Source: Gemmatimonadota bacterium
GTDB lineage: Bacteria > Gemmatimonadota > Gemmatimonadetes > Gemmatimonadales > Gemmatimonadaceae
Direction of reading: 5' to 3'
Assembly (NCBI GenBank): GCA_016714015.1
Contig: JADJNZ010000001.1
Location: 806,001 to 870,000 of the forward strand
DNA length: 64,000 nucleotides
Under the pieces are notes generated by a model. It did no database searches. It was given only the letters and a program-made list of their open reading frames with translations, and was not told where the DNA came from. Shown here piece by piece: positions 36,320-46,229 of the stretch (position 1 is its first letter; every line of letters starts with the position of its first letter). A program made the translations under genes and the position numbers.

Positions 36320-37302
36320 TAGCGGCGATTCAGGTCGAGTGGTCCCCGCGGCTTCAGACGCCACGTCCCGAGCCCCGTCGGTACGAGCACTCCCAGGACA
36401 TCGAACCGATTCGGCGCGACATACTCGCCCGGCGGGAACGGCGCACGGAACCCGACGTCCGCCGCGCGGTCGAGGATCACGGTGACGGGACCGGTGCCGT
36501 CGTTCATCGTCATCGTCAGGTCGCCCCCGACGGTGGCGGTGTCGGTGACCTGCGCGTTCTGCAGCCTGACGAGTTGCGCGTCGCGCGTCGCGCCGTCACC
36601 GGTCGATGCCTGCAGGGTCGAGATCGTCGCCGCCGTCGGAATGAACGTCGGGTTCACGACGAACACCGAGACATCATCGAGGACGAGCTGGCCCGCGCGC
36701 GTCGCGACGCGTGCACGCAGGCGCACGCTATCGCCCGGGACGAAGGCCACCGTCGAGGGTCGCACGCGTGTGGCGCGGATCGCGCCGGTCACGTCCACGA
36801 GGTGGAGTGTCGTGTCGCTGAACGTGGTCCGCGCGTTGAGGGCCACACCGGTCACGAAGACCCGCGCGGCCCCGGGCGTCATAGCGCGCACCTGCGCGAT
36901 GGTACGGATCGGGAAGCTGAGTGACCCGACCCACTCGACCGAGTCGCCCGGGGTCACCGTGATCGTACCGGTGGTCGGCACGACGATCGCGGAGTCGCCC
37001 CCGGTGGCGGAATCGATGACGACCTCGTACGACCCGACGGGAACACCCGCCACGCGGAAGGTGCCGGCGGCGTCGGTCGTCACGCGCAGCACGGTGTCGC
37101 GCGCGATGGGGGACAGGAGTCGGACGCGCGCGCCGGCGAACGGCACGTCGGTCGCGTCCGCGCTGCGGGAGCCGTTCGCATCGAAGTACACGGACCCACG
37201 GACGATGCCGGTGGCCGTGACACCGCTGACGCGATCGGCGCCGGCGTTGTCGCACGCGGCGGCGCCCAGCGCGACGAGCGCGACGAGAGTGAGACGCTTC
37301 AT
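36319..37302 (-). CDS. Lipoprotein with SdrD B-like and further beta-sandwich domains
   Basis: A short signal MKRLTLVALVALGAAAC ends in a lipobox (Cys17). Residues 30-130 form a B-like domain (GIVRGSVYFDANGSRSADAT, FAGARVRLLSP, FRVAGVPVGSYEVVID). The remainder has two repeats of an OB- or beta-barrel-like module (TIAQVRAMTPGAARVFVTGV; DDVSVFVVNPTFIP). It is likely an outer-membrane or periplasmic lipoprotein working with the TonB-dependent receptor, whose stop codon overlaps its ATG (ATGA). No enzymatic motif is seen. Confidence 0.8.
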   Translation of the reverse strand: MKRLTLVALVALGAAACDNAGADRVSGVTATGIVRGSVYFDANGSRSADATDVPFAGARVRLLSPIARDTVLRVTTDAAGTFRVAGVPVGSYEVVIDSATGGDSAIVVPTTGTITVTPGDSVEWVGSLSFPIRTIAQVRAMTPGAARVFVTGVALNARTTFSDTTLHLVDVTGAIRATRVRPSTVAFVPGDSVRLRARVATRAGQLVLDDVSVFVVNPTFIPTAATISTLQASTGDGATRDAQLVRLQNAQVTDTATVGGDLTMTMNDGTGPVTVILDRAADVGFRAPFPPGEYVAPNRFDVLGVLVPTGLGTWRLKPRGPLDLNRR

Positions 37303-40256
37303 CGTCCGATCCTCAGGCCGACGCGCCAGAGCACGCCGGGTGAACGGTCGGCGACGAGCTCGCCGAACCGCGGATTCACCGACAGGGGCATCGTCGTGAC
37401 ACCGGTGAGCGCATTGGTCGTCACGGCGCCGGTCCGATCGATGTGATAGACCGCGGCGTCCGGCCGACCGGTCGCGACGCTCACGACGTCCATGGCGTCG
37501 AGCACGAGATGGATGCCGGCGCCTTGCGCGCCGGTGAGGCGGAAGGTCGCCCGCAGGTCGAGCCGCTGCTGCATCTCACCACGACACGAGTTGCGTCCGG
37601 CGAACGCGCCCGCCTGACGGCGGAGGCAGTCATTGGCGTCCAGCAACGCCGTCATCCCCGGGAGTGCCGCGTCGATGAATGCCGGGTCGTTGTTGGGATC
37701 ACCGTCGCCATTCGCGTCCACCCCGGGTGCGAAGGATGGCGTGAACGGTGTGCCCGACCGGACGCGATAGAGCGCACCGAGCCGGAATGCGCCGCTGAGG
37801 GAGGGCGCCCATTCGAGCGCGACCAGGCCGCGATGCGGTACGCTCCGATCGGAACGACCCTCGGACCAGTCATCGCCGCCGAAACCCGGTGCGAAGGGGG
37901 CGATCCGTGCGAGTCCCTCCGTCGCGAGGTTGTCCTCGGTCGCGGCGTGGGTGTAGTTGATCGCGACGCTGAGGCCCTGATCCACCACGCGGTCGATGCC
38001 GACGGATGCGGCGGCGTAGTCGGAGAAGCCGGTGACATCGAGCGCATGCACCGCATCGAAGCCGGCGAAGCGACGGTTCGAGAACGGTTCCGCCACGAGC
38101 AGGGCCCCATGCTGCTGGAGGCGACCGTAGAGCGGGCGACCATACTGGTCGACGCCGGTCGAGGCCGCCGGGAGGTTGAGGTCGACGCGGCGGGTCATGA
38201 AGTCCGTGTGCCGGTAGACCCCACTGACGTACGCCGTCCAGCCACCGATGCCCCGCTGCAAGGAGAGCGCGAGTCGCTGCGTCCGCGGGGCCTCGAACTG
38301 CGGGCCGAGGAGGCTGACGGTCTGCCCCAGGTCCGTCGTGATGGAGGGCGCGGTCGGCCAGCTTCCGAGCGCCCCGGTCGCCCCGCGGACGGCGGCCCCT
38401 CGACCGAGCGAGAGCGCCTCAGCGAGGTCGCGCCGGTCCGGCACGTCGTTGAAGATACCGAGCCCACCCTGCATCACCCACTCGCGATCGGTGCCGAAAA
38501 CCCACCGGAATCCGACGCGCGGCGCGACGCGTGACCGGGTCGATTCGAGCCCGCTGCCGTCGAGCCCGGACGCTGACGTCCACGCCGCGTTGCCGTTGAA
38601 CCGGCCGCCAGGCAGGCGATACCCATCCATCCGGAAGCCCGCCGTCAGCGTGAGCGCGTCGTTGACCGCCCACGCGTCCTGCACGAAGAGGGCCGATTCG
38701 GTCAGCCGGAACGCGCTCGCATCGGCATCAGGCTCGACCTGGCGGAAACTCCCGGTGAGTGAGGCGAAGTCGATCGCATCGCCGAACGCGTAGCTCCCGG
38801 ACGCCTGCCGTGTCAGTCGCGACTCGAAACGGTGGGACGCCACGGTGTACCCGACCTTGAGCCGATGGGCGCGAAGGTCCCAGTGCAGCATGCCGGTGAC
38901 CCGCGGCGAGGTGCGGGAATCGGAGTAGGGTTCCTCCTCGGCGGCCCCCATGATCACGCCACGCGTCGAGACCGCCGTGGTCGGCAGGCGGCCACCGGCG
39001 GACGCACTCGCGTCGCCCACATCGCCCGAGAGCCGGAGTTCGAACGCGATCGCGCGCGTGACGCGCGAGATCAGGTCGAGCGAGATGTTCGCGGCGGTCG
39101 CATCCATCGTGGAGCCGAGTCCGGCCGCAGCGCCGCGGAACGTCGCGGGATCACTGAGCGCGGTCCGGCTGCCCGACGCGCGGAACGTCAGCGCGAATCG
39201 GTCCCCTTGGAGCCAGTCGAAGCGCGCGAAGCCGCTCCAGCGCTCCTCGAGTCGTTCCGACTCGTCGAGATACGGCGACAGGTCGGTCCCGTGCGTGTTC
39301 AACGCGATGTCCGCCAGTTGCAACCCGAGTGCGTCCGTGGCCGGATACCATGCCGGCGTCAGCACGGCGCTACGCTGGTAGTCCGCCCCCGCGATGGCAT
39401 GCGCGGTGTCGCGCTGCACGGTGCCGCCCACGGCGAGCGCGGCGCCGATGCCGGAGGTGCCACCCTCGGCGACCGAACGCCAGGCCGTCGACTGTCCGCC
39501 GCGCGACGATGTCCCGACGAGCCCTGTCCCGGTACCACTCATCTCGACATCGAAGCCGACACCGCCGGCACTGGCCTGGGACAGCCCGCGCGATGGGATC
39601 GCCAACCCCACCGTCTCGCTCCCGGTCGTCGCCGGGTTTCCGACGCCGCCGATCCGCGAGCCGTCGACCACGACCTCGGCGTAGCGCCAGGGAAGGCCTT
39701 CGATGCCGTCCGCATCCGCGAAGGGCGAGAGCGCGGCGGCATCGATGATGGTCCGGCGCGATCCCGCGATGTCGCCGTACCCTCGCTCGACCAGCCACGC
39801 CAGCGGCGTTGCCGTCGCCGCACGCGCCCGGACGGTGTCGCGCGTGACGACGGGCGGCGCGGCCGGACGGAGCGTGATCGCCATGACATCCGCCGATCCC
39901 GATGCGACGTGCACGCCGATGTGGACCACCGGACGATAGCCGATCGCCTCGGCCGAGACGTCATAGAGTGCGACGCCCAGGAGCCCGAAGCGGAACCGGC
40001 CATCCCGCAGGGTCACGGTCGTCCGCTCGGCGCCGCTCGACTGGTCCACCAGACGGACCTCGGCATCGGCGATCGGCCTGCCGGACGGATCGGTCACCTG
40101 ACCGGAGAGCGCGCCGAACGTGATGCTCTGGGCGGCCAGCGGCGCGACGGCGGTACAGGCGAGAAGCAGCCCGGCGAACGTCGCCGAGCGGAATGTGCGA
40201 TGGAGTGGCACTCGGGGCACCGAGGGTCCGAGGTGGAGTCGCGATGGGTTCGGCAT
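37299..40256 (-). CDS. TonB-dependent receptor-like outer-membrane protein with carboxypeptidase-regulatory N-domain
   Basis: A signal peptide (FAGLLLACTAVAPLAAQ) is followed by a CarboxypepD_reg-like domain (LSGQVTDPSGRPIADAEVRL), a plug-like region (EGLPWRYAEVVVDGSRIGG) and a large beta-barrel. The barrel contains Ca-loop-like GVDANGDGDPNNDPAFID, as in SusC/Oar-type receptors, and ends GVLWRVGLRIGR. At 985 residues the length is normal. ATG 40256 is used because the signal follows closely; an ATG 8 codons upstream is possible. It probably imports a substrate processed by the PQQ enzyme upstream. It overlaps the lipoprotein gene by 4 bases. Confidence 0.87.
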   Translation of the reverse strand: MPNPSRLHLGPSVPRVPLHRTFRSATFAGLLLACTAVAPLAAQSITFGALSGQVTDPSGRPIADAEVRLVDQSSGAERTTVTLRDGRFRFGLLGVALYDVSAEAIGYRPVVHIGVHVASGSADVMAITLRPAAPPVVTRDTVRARAATATPLAWLVERGYGDIAGSRRTIIDAAALSPFADADGIEGLPWRYAEVVVDGSRIGGVGNPATTGSETVGLAIPSRGLSQASAGGVGFDVEMSGTGTGLVGTSSRGGQSTAWRSVAEGGTSGIGAALAVGGTVQRDTAHAIAGADYQRSAVLTPAWYPATDALGLQLADIALNTHGTDLSPYLDESERLEERWSGFARFDWLQGDRFALTFRASGSRTALSDPATFRGAAAGLGSTMDATAANISLDLISRVTRAIAFELRLSGDVGDASASAGGRLPTTAVSTRGVIMGAAEEEPYSDSRTSPRVTGMLHWDLRAHRLKVGYTVASHRFESRLTRQASGSYAFGDAIDFASLTGSFRQVEPDADASAFRLTESALFVQDAWAVNDALTLTAGFRMDGYRLPGGRFNGNAAWTSASGLDGSGLESTRSRVAPRVGFRWVFGTDREWVMQGGLGIFNDVPDRRDLAEALSLGRGAAVRGATGALGSWPTAPSITTDLGQTVSLLGPQFEAPRTQRLALSLQRGIGGWTAYVSGVYRHTDFMTRRVDLNLPAASTGVDQYGRPLYGRLQQHGALLVAEPFSNRRFAGFDAVHALDVTGFSDYAAASVGIDRVVDQGLSVAINYTHAATEDNLATEGLARIAPFAPGFGGDDWSEGRSDRSVPHRGLVALEWAPSLSGAFRLGALYRVRSGTPFTPSFAPGVDANGDGDPNNDPAFIDAALPGMTALLDANDCLRRQAGAFAGRNSCRGEMQQRLDLRATFRLTGAQGAGIHLVLDAMDVVSVATGRPDAAVYHIDRTGAVTTNALTGVTTMPLSVNPRFGELVADRSPGVLWRVGLRIGR

Positions 40257-40324
40257 CTGCCCGAAGGACCGATGCCGCATAAGTATAGACGGCCGAGCCG
40301 ACGCAACGGCACGGCCGCCGGGCG

Positions 40325-41953
40325 CTACCGGAGGGACTTCAGGTACGTGAGCAGGTCGGCGAGTTCCTGGTCCGTGTAGGCGGGCAATGCCGGCATGGTC
40401 GTTCCCGGCACCGCGGCGGCCGGATTCGCGATGTACTTCGCGAGGGCGTCGTCCGTCCACGCGCCTGGCGCTCGCTGGAGTGCGGCGGAGTAAGGATAGC
40501 CCGGCGAGGAGCCGATGTCGCGGCCCACGATCCGGTGGAGATTCGGACCGATGCCGTTCGCACCGCCAGCGGTCAACGTATGGCACCCCATGCACGTCGT
40601 CGCGAGCAACTGCCCGCGCTCCACGGGAGGGAGCGCCGCGGCGGCGGCCGAGCCGGTCGTCACGTTGGTCAGGTAGATGAGAAAGTCGTCGTCGGTCTTC
40701 ACGACGATCTCCCCCCGGTTCGTCTCGATCAGGTCGCGTGCCCGGTGGTCGAGGCGCATCGGCTCGGCATAGATCGCCCGTCCGTCCTCGAGTCGGACGC
40801 GATACAGGTGCTCCATCGCCATCGACGCGACGATGACATCGCCCTGCCAATAGGGAAACCCGCCCTTCTGGAGCACCAACACCTGCGAGATGCCGACCGA
40901 GGGCATCCAGACGTACGACGGCCTGGCGAACCCTTCGTGCCGGCCTTGAGCGGGGTTCGACGCCCAGATCATCGCATCGTAGGTCGTCCCGTACGAGACC
41001 GACGGGTACCCGTAGTTCTGGCCCTCGGCGAGGAGGTTGAGCTCGTCTCCCCCGCGCGCCGCGTGCTCGGTCTCCCAGACCGTGCCCCCCTCGCTCACGA
41101 AGAGCCCTTGCGGGTTCCGATGCCCGACGGTGAACGGCCGGGACGCTCCGGTGTTCAGGTCGATCGCGATGACCTTCCCGTACGAGTTCTCCGGCGACCA
41201 GTACTCGGCCGCGGGGACCATCTCGTTCTCTCCGCGGAAGCCGCCGATGCTGACGAGCAGTTCCGTGGGACCGTGAAGCGAGACGCGACCGCCGGCCCCG
41301 AGCGTGGGATGGGGACTGCCGCCGCCGGGAAGCTGGGTCAACGGCATGCACGGCTTCGAATCGAAGAGCGTCCGCCAGTCGCCGCCGCCCGCGCCCTCGA
41401 TCGCACCGGCGGCGCCCTGGAGCGCCGCGACCGTCGTCTCCAGTAGCGCGACCCGGAGCGTGTAACAGTTGCTCTCCGGGAACCAGAACGTGAACGACGC
41501 GAAGAGACGGACCGCGTCACCGCGCTCCTCGATGTAGATGTCCTTCACGCCGAACTGCTCGGGATGGATCAGACCGGCATTGTCGGGGTCCTCGAGCAGT
41601 GCCGCGACATTCACCGGCACCACGACCGGGGACGGGTGCAACACCCGGTCCTTGTCCACGAACCAAGCAGCTCCCTTCCGGTTCACGAGCAGGACGCCGT
41701 CCCGCAGCGCGGCGATGCCTCCGTCCCGTCCTTCGGCAGGGACGCTGACCTTCTGGACCGAGACGTTGTAGAGGTTGGTCGAGAGGATCCCGCCCGATTG
41801 CATGGAACTGAGCTTCCCGCGGATCTGCACGCGGTACTTGTGGACCATCACCCCGAGCACGAACGCACCGCCAGCCGAGCCGATCAGCAGGAGGCCGAAC
41901 AGGATCGCGCGCAATCGAGACCGAACCGGCGCCGATCGAGGAATTTCCGTCAT
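40325..41953 (-). CDS. Membrane-anchored PQQ-dependent sugar dehydrogenase fused to cytochrome c
   Basis: Residues 14-36 form an N-terminal anchor. Residues about 60-440 make a six-bladed glucose/sorbosone dehydrogenase propeller with the family signatures GHRNPQGL, ETEHAARGGDELN and NYGYPSVSYG. A C-terminal cytochrome c domain carries CMGCH (Cys454, Cys457, His458) and a distal Met520 in PGTTMPAL. Such enzymes oxidise aldoses in the periplasm and pass electrons to the respiratory chain through the haem. It leads the operon with the TonB receptor 68 bases downstream. Confidence 0.9.
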   Translation of the reverse strand: MTEIPRSAPVRSRLRAILFGLLLIGSAGGAFVLGVMVHKYRVQIRGKLSSMQSGGILSTNLYNVSVQKVSVPAEGRDGGIAALRDGVLLVNRKGAAWFVDKDRVLHPSPVVVPVNVAALLEDPDNAGLIHPEQFGVKDIYIEERGDAVRLFASFTFWFPESNCYTLRVALLETTVAALQGAAGAIEGAGGGDWRTLFDSKPCMPLTQLPGGGSPHPTLGAGGRVSLHGPTELLVSIGGFRGENEMVPAAEYWSPENSYGKVIAIDLNTGASRPFTVGHRNPQGLFVSEGGTVWETEHAARGGDELNLLAEGQNYGYPSVSYGTTYDAMIWASNPAQGRHEGFARPSYVWMPSVGISQVLVLQKGGFPYWQGDVIVASMAMEHLYRVRLEDGRAIYAEPMRLDHRARDLIETNRGEIVVKTDDDFLIYLTNVTTGSAAAAALPPVERGQLLATTCMGCHTLTAGGANGIGPNLHRIVGRDIGSSPGYPYSAALQRAPGAWTDDALAKYIANPAAAVPGTTMPALPAYTDQELADLLTYLKSLR

Positions 41954-42073
41954 GTCTAGCGAAGGGCAGAGGGTGAGGCGGGCCCACGATCCGGGCAGGG
42001 CGGCACTCGGACCTGCGTGCGCACGTGCTGGGAAGGATGGAGCGCTTCAGGGATGACGCAAGTCTCCATCATG

Positions 42074-42088
42074 GCGAGAATCGTTCCA
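42074..42088 (-). promoter_or_regulatory. Candidate sigma-54 promoter before the PQQ dehydrogenase operon
   Basis: Minus-strand TGGAAC (42088-42083), 5 bases, TCGC (42077-42074). GG and GC are correctly spaced, with one mismatch in each block. The predicted start is near 42063, about 110 bases before the ATG. Confidence 0.3.
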
Positions 42089-42146
42089 TCCCTCTCGGCG
42101 GCTCCCCCGGATGGTGACCGGGATCACGCCGGAAGTTGCGTCAGAC

Positions 42147-42162
42147 GGGCACGTTCGTTGCA
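42147..42162 (+). promoter_or_regulatory. Sigma-54-like promoter of the Ig/RCC1 surface-protein gene
   Basis: gGGCAC-N5-TTGCA differs from the textbook TGGCAC-N5-TTGCA only at the first base. GG is at 42148-42149 and GC at 42160-42161. The predicted start near 42173 lies just before an AGGAG sequence (42173-42177). Confidence 0.6.
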
Positions 42163-42201
42163 ACGAGGCAACAGGAGACGGACATATTGTACGCACCCCT
42201 C

Positions 42202-44997
42202 ATGATGACCCCCGACTTGCGCCGCCCCATCCGCCTTGCCCTCCTCCTGCTCGCTCCGGCCATCGCCGCGACGGCGTGCGCCGATGGAGCGACAGAACCC
42301 CAGCAGGTCGCGTCGGTGGTCGTCTCGCCTGCGACCGCGACCTTGGCGAGTCGCGCACCCTTGCCGCTGACGGCGACGGCACGGACAGCACAGGGGCGGT
42401 CGATCTCCGGGACCTCGATCACCTGGGCGTCCTCCGATACCGGACTCGCACGGGTCAGCGGCACTGGCCTGGTCACGGCGGGCGTCGTTGTCGTGGGTAC
42501 GCCACAGCCAGTGACGATCAGCGCGGTCGCCGACGGCATGACCGGGACGGCCGTGCTCGCCATCGCGCCCGTTCCGGTCGCGACGGTGACGCCGTCGCCG
42601 TCCGCCGTCTCGAGCCAGGTCGGGTCGACCCAGCCCTTCGCGGCCGACCTTCGGGATGATCATGCACTGGCCCTCGCCGGGCGCCGGATCGTCTGGAGTT
42701 CCTCCGACACCTCCATCGCGACCGTCGATTCGACCGGACTCGCGACGCTCCGGCCGTATGCTGGCGGGGCGACGCGCGTGGTCACGCTGACCGCCGCGAG
42801 CGAAGGGCGAGTCGGGACGGCCACGTTGACGGCGCTCCCCGAGCCCGTCGCGTCGATCGACCTCTCACCGGATTCCGTCGCGGTGGAGGACACGCGGCAA
42901 CTCGTCGCGTCGGTGCTGAGCGCCGCCGGCATCTCGCTGACCGGGCGCGTCCTGACGTGGACATCGAGCGACACGACGGTCGCGACGGTGACACCGGCAG
43001 GGCTCGTCATCCCTCGTCCCCGATGGGACAACGTCGTTCGCGCGGTCACGATCACGGCGACGTCCGAGGGCGTCACCGATGCCGTTCCGGTCGCCATCAT
43101 GCCCGCCCATGTCGCGACGATCAGCTTCTCCCCGACGGGAGGCCCGGTCCCGAGCGGCTCGGTGCTGACGATCTCCTCGGCTCCGCTGAGCCTCTCCGGC
43201 GTGCCGTTGACCGGACGACCGGTCGCGTGGGCCACCTCCGATCCCGCCGTCGCGACGGTCGACTCCGTTGGCAACGTGACGTTCACGACGAACACCACCG
43301 GCACCGCGCTCCCGGTCTCGATCACCGGCACGGCAGAGGGGCTCACGGGGAGTGCGGCATTCTCGGTGCTTCCGTCCCCAGCCACCTCGCTCAGGGTGCT
43401 TCCGGACAGCCTCACGCTCGCCCCGAATCTCTCGGCGAGCGTGACCGCCCGATTCACCAACGGGGCGGGGACGACGTTGTCCGGGCGCGCCGTGGCGTGG
43501 ACCCCGGGTGACACCTCCATCATCACCGTCACGTCGGGCGGCGTGGTGACGGGGCGACCGTACGCCGGCACGGACCAGCGCAGCACCTACCTGGTGGCCA
43601 GCGGCGAAGGACTCTCGGACACCATCCCCGTCGTCGTCAATGCGTCGCAGGTGACGACGGTGCGGATGACACCCTCGACGTTGCTCGGCCCGGTCGGATT
43701 GACCGACCCGGTCTCCACGACGCTCCTCGACGCAGCGGGAATCCCGCTCCCGGGCCGCTCGGTCAGCTGGACGAGCTCCGATCCGTCCATCGCCACCGTC
43801 TCGAACGCCGGTCAGGTGACGGTGGTCGGCGTGGGGACCGCGACGATCACGGCCACGTCGGAGGGGGTCATCGGAACGACGGTCGTCACCGGCCTGCCGG
43901 CACCGCTGCTCCCCGCGTCATTCGTCGGTGGCGGCTATCACACCTGCGGCCTCACCGCGACCGGCGCCGCATACTGCTGGGGCATCAACACCTACGGCCA
44001 GCTCGGCAATGGCGTCATCACTCCGGTGAACGGAGCGGTCGCGGTCACCGGCGGGCACACCTTCCAGTCGCTCTCCGCCGGTGGACAACACACCTGCGGC
44101 CTGACGGTCGGTGGCGACCTCTACTGCTGGGGGTGGAACGCGAGTGGCCAGCTCGGCGACGGCACGGAGGGCTATCGGGCGACACCGACGCTCGTCGTGG
44201 GTGGGAACGCTTTCGCGCAGGTGGCCGCGGCATGGAACCACTCCTGCGCGTTGACGACGGCGGGAGAGGCGTATTGCTGGGGACAGAACAACATCGGCCA
44301 GGTCGGCGACAGCAGCACGACTCAGCGGAATGAGCCCACACGCGTGGTCGGTGGGCACACGTTCACCTTCGTGATCGCCCGATACGGGCACTCCTGCGGC
44401 CTGACGCCGAGCGGCGCCGCGTACTGCTGGGGACGTAACCAGTGGGGTGCGATCGGTGATGGGACGCAGACCTTCCGCACGGCTCCCGTTCCGATGCGCG
44501 GGGGACTGACGTTCACGTCGATGTCACTCGGCTGGGACCACAGCTGCGGGATTCGCGCTGACGGAACGGCGCACTGCCTGGGACGCAACCAGTACGGCCA
44601 GCTCGCTGACGGCACGGATCGCCAACATCTCGACTTCATCGAGCTTGGGGGCGGGCACACGTGGAACCGGATCTGGTCCGGCTTCTATCACCTTTGCGGC
44701 GTCACGCAGGGCGGCGTGGGATACTGTTGGGCGCGAAACCGCCTCGGGGAGATCGGCGACGGTACGTCGATCGACCGGCGTGTCCCGATCGACATCAGCG
44801 CCGGACGCAGCATCGCCGCCTTCGCGCTCGGATACTCGCACACATGCGCGCTGCTCACGTCGGGCGCCGTGCATTGCTGGGGCGTGGTCACCAACGGCTT
44901 GCTCGGGGACGCCGGACCGCCGGTGGATCAACGGGACCCTCGCCTGCGCGATGATGCGATGGCCCCCCGCCCCCGGCTCCGTGTGACCGGATCGTAG
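42202..44997 (+). CDS. Surface lipoprotein with six Ig-like (Big_2) domains and seven RCC1-type repeats
   Basis: The signal sequence ends in a lipobox (LAPAIAATAC). About six bacterial Ig-like domains follow, each ending in a variant of TWxSSDTxxATVxxxG (for example WTSSDPSIATVSNAGQVTV). Residues from about 570 contain seven RCC1 blades of the form HTCGLTxxGxxYCWG, each with a conserved Cys pair, which would fold into a beta-propeller. The architecture implies an adhesin or glycan-binding protein exposed on the cell surface. ATG 42202 is chosen; a TTG at 42187 has the better-placed AGGAG site. A strong sigma-54-like promoter precedes it. Confidence 0.87.
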   Translation: MMTPDLRRPIRLALLLLAPAIAATACADGATEPQQVASVVVSPATATLASRAPLPLTATARTAQGRSISGTSITWASSDTGLARVSGTGLVTAGVVVVGTPQPVTISAVADGMTGTAVLAIAPVPVATVTPSPSAVSSQVGSTQPFAADLRDDHALALAGRRIVWSSSDTSIATVDSTGLATLRPYAGGATRVVTLTAASEGRVGTATLTALPEPVASIDLSPDSVAVEDTRQLVASVLSAAGISLTGRVLTWTSSDTTVATVTPAGLVIPRPRWDNVVRAVTITATSEGVTDAVPVAIMPAHVATISFSPTGGPVPSGSVLTISSAPLSLSGVPLTGRPVAWATSDPAVATVDSVGNVTFTTNTTGTALPVSITGTAEGLTGSAAFSVLPSPATSLRVLPDSLTLAPNLSASVTARFTNGAGTTLSGRAVAWTPGDTSIITVTSGGVVTGRPYAGTDQRSTYLVASGEGLSDTIPVVVNASQVTTVRMTPSTLLGPVGLTDPVSTTLLDAAGIPLPGRSVSWTSSDPSIATVSNAGQVTVVGVGTATITATSEGVIGTTVVTGLPAPLLPASFVGGGYHTCGLTATGAAYCWGINTYGQLGNGVITPVNGAVAVTGGHTFQSLSAGGQHTCGLTVGGDLYCWGWNASGQLGDGTEGYRATPTLVVGGNAFAQVAAAWNHSCALTTAGEAYCWGQNNIGQVGDSSTTQRNEPTRVVGGHTFTFVIARYGHSCGLTPSGAAYCWGRNQWGAIGDGTQTFRTAPVPMRGGLTFTSMSLGWDHSCGIRADGTAHCLGRNQYGQLADGTDRQHLDFIELGGGHTWNRIWSGFYHLCGVTQGGVGYCWARNRLGEIGDGTSIDRRVPIDISAGRSIAAFALGYSHTCALLTSGAVHCWGVVTNGLLGDAGPPVDQRDPRLRDDAMAPRPRLRVTGS

Positions 44998-45077
44998 CGG
45001 GACGCCCCCCCGACCGTTGCGTCCTCCGATTTGCATAGATTGTCGTTCCGGCATCCGACGCGCCCTCCTTCCGCACG

Positions 45078-46229
45078 ATGAATCCCACTGCCACCAGCGC
45101 AGGTGAAGTCCCTGACGCCGCGGGCGTCCCGCCGCGTCCCGCGCTGGGTCCGGCGAAGCTGGCCCTGTTCGCTCTGATACCGGTGACGGTGCTCGCGCTC
45201 GTCGCCGAGGTCCTCGCCGCCGTGACGATCGAGCGCACCACACGGATCGAGCTCGGCGAGGCGACCGGCGATCGCAGCTACCTGATGCGGATGGGAAACT
45301 GGCCATGGAGTCGCTCCGCGAGGACGCCGCTCAACTCGCTCGGATTCCCCGGCCCCGAGTTCCCTGACTCCGCGACCCCCAAGCGTTGCGTGCATGTGGT
45401 GTTCATCGGCGACTCGTTCGTCTTCGGCGACGGAGTGGACGGGGACAGCAGCTTCGTGTCGCTCGTCGGCCGGTCGCTCGCGACGACGGACGGAGAGCGA
45501 TGCGTCCGCGTCTTCAACCTGGGTGAACGGGGCTCGACCATCCCGCGCCAGGCGCGACGGCTTCGCGAGGTCCGCTCGCTGCTCAAACCGGACCTCGTGA
45601 TCCTCGCCCAGTACCAGAACGACCTCGCGGACCTCGATGCGCCGGAGCCCCGCGACCTGCGTCGGTCCGTGCCCGACCCCTCCGCCGCCGCGCCCCGCGC
45701 GCCGACATCCGAAGCCGCAGCCGCGACAGGCGCTGCCGACCGGTTCTCGTTCCTGAGCCCCAGGATCGTGCGCCTCCTGTCGTACCACGCCTTCGCGGCG
45801 CTCATCACGAGCGGAATCCATCGGGACGAACTGCGTCATTGGTCGGTCATCGCCGATACTGCGCGGCGCGCCGACGCGCGTCGGCTCATGGCAGCCTACA
45901 CGACCTCGTTCGACTCGCTAGCGACCGGACTCGCGGCGGATTCCATCGCCTTCGGGACCATCATCCTCCCGAGCAAGTTCGACGTGATGGCGGGCCGATA
46001 TCCCGAGGAGGATTTCTTCCTCCGGCTCGCGGCCACGCACGGGCTGCCGACCTTGCGCATCTTCCCGCTCCTCGATGCACGACGCTCTCCCTACGCCTTC
46101 CTGATGTACGACGGGCACCTCAACGAGCACGGCAACCGACTCGTGGCGACGGCGGTCGGCGATTGGATCGCGTCGCTGGATGCGGCACCGTTCCCCCGGC
46201 TTCGCGCGGCCAGCGGTAGCGCCCCGTGA
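45078..46229 (+). CDS. SGNH hydrolase-like membrane-anchored protein
   Basis: The 383-residue protein has a Pro/Ala-rich start, a membrane anchor (about residues 27-52) and an SGNH domain: LNSLGFPGPEFP, block I VVFIGDSFVFGDGVDGD (Ser113), block III AQYQNDLADL, and MYDGHLNEHGNRL (Asp345, His347). It resembles the proteins encoded at 24998-26167 and 19086-20110. Its TGA overlaps the GTG of the next gene (GTGA), coupling it to the two exosortase-associated hydrolases. It is a likely polysaccharide acyl-group-modifying protein. Confidence 0.8.
   Translation: MNPTATSAGEVPDAAGVPPRPALGPAKLALFALIPVTVLALVAEVLAAVTIERTTRIELGEATGDRSYLMRMGNWPWSRSARTPLNSLGFPGPEFPDSATPKRCVHVVFIGDSFVFGDGVDGDSSFVSLVGRSLATTDGERCVRVFNLGERGSTIPRQARRLREVRSLLKPDLVILAQYQNDLADLDAPEPRDLRRSVPDPSAAAPRAPTSEAAAATGAADRFSFLSPRIVRLLSYHAFAALITSGIHRDELRHWSVIADTARRADARRLMAAYTTSFDSLATGLAADSIAFGTIILPSKFDVMAGRYPEEDFFLRLAATHGLPTLRIFPLLDARRSPYAFLMYDGHLNEHGNRLVATAVGDWIASLDAAPFPRLRAASGSAP

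Noticed and set aside
38832..40379. 515-codon plus-strand frame opposite the TonB receptor
   Set aside because: Arg-rich shadow with no domain, opposite a clearly homologous gene.
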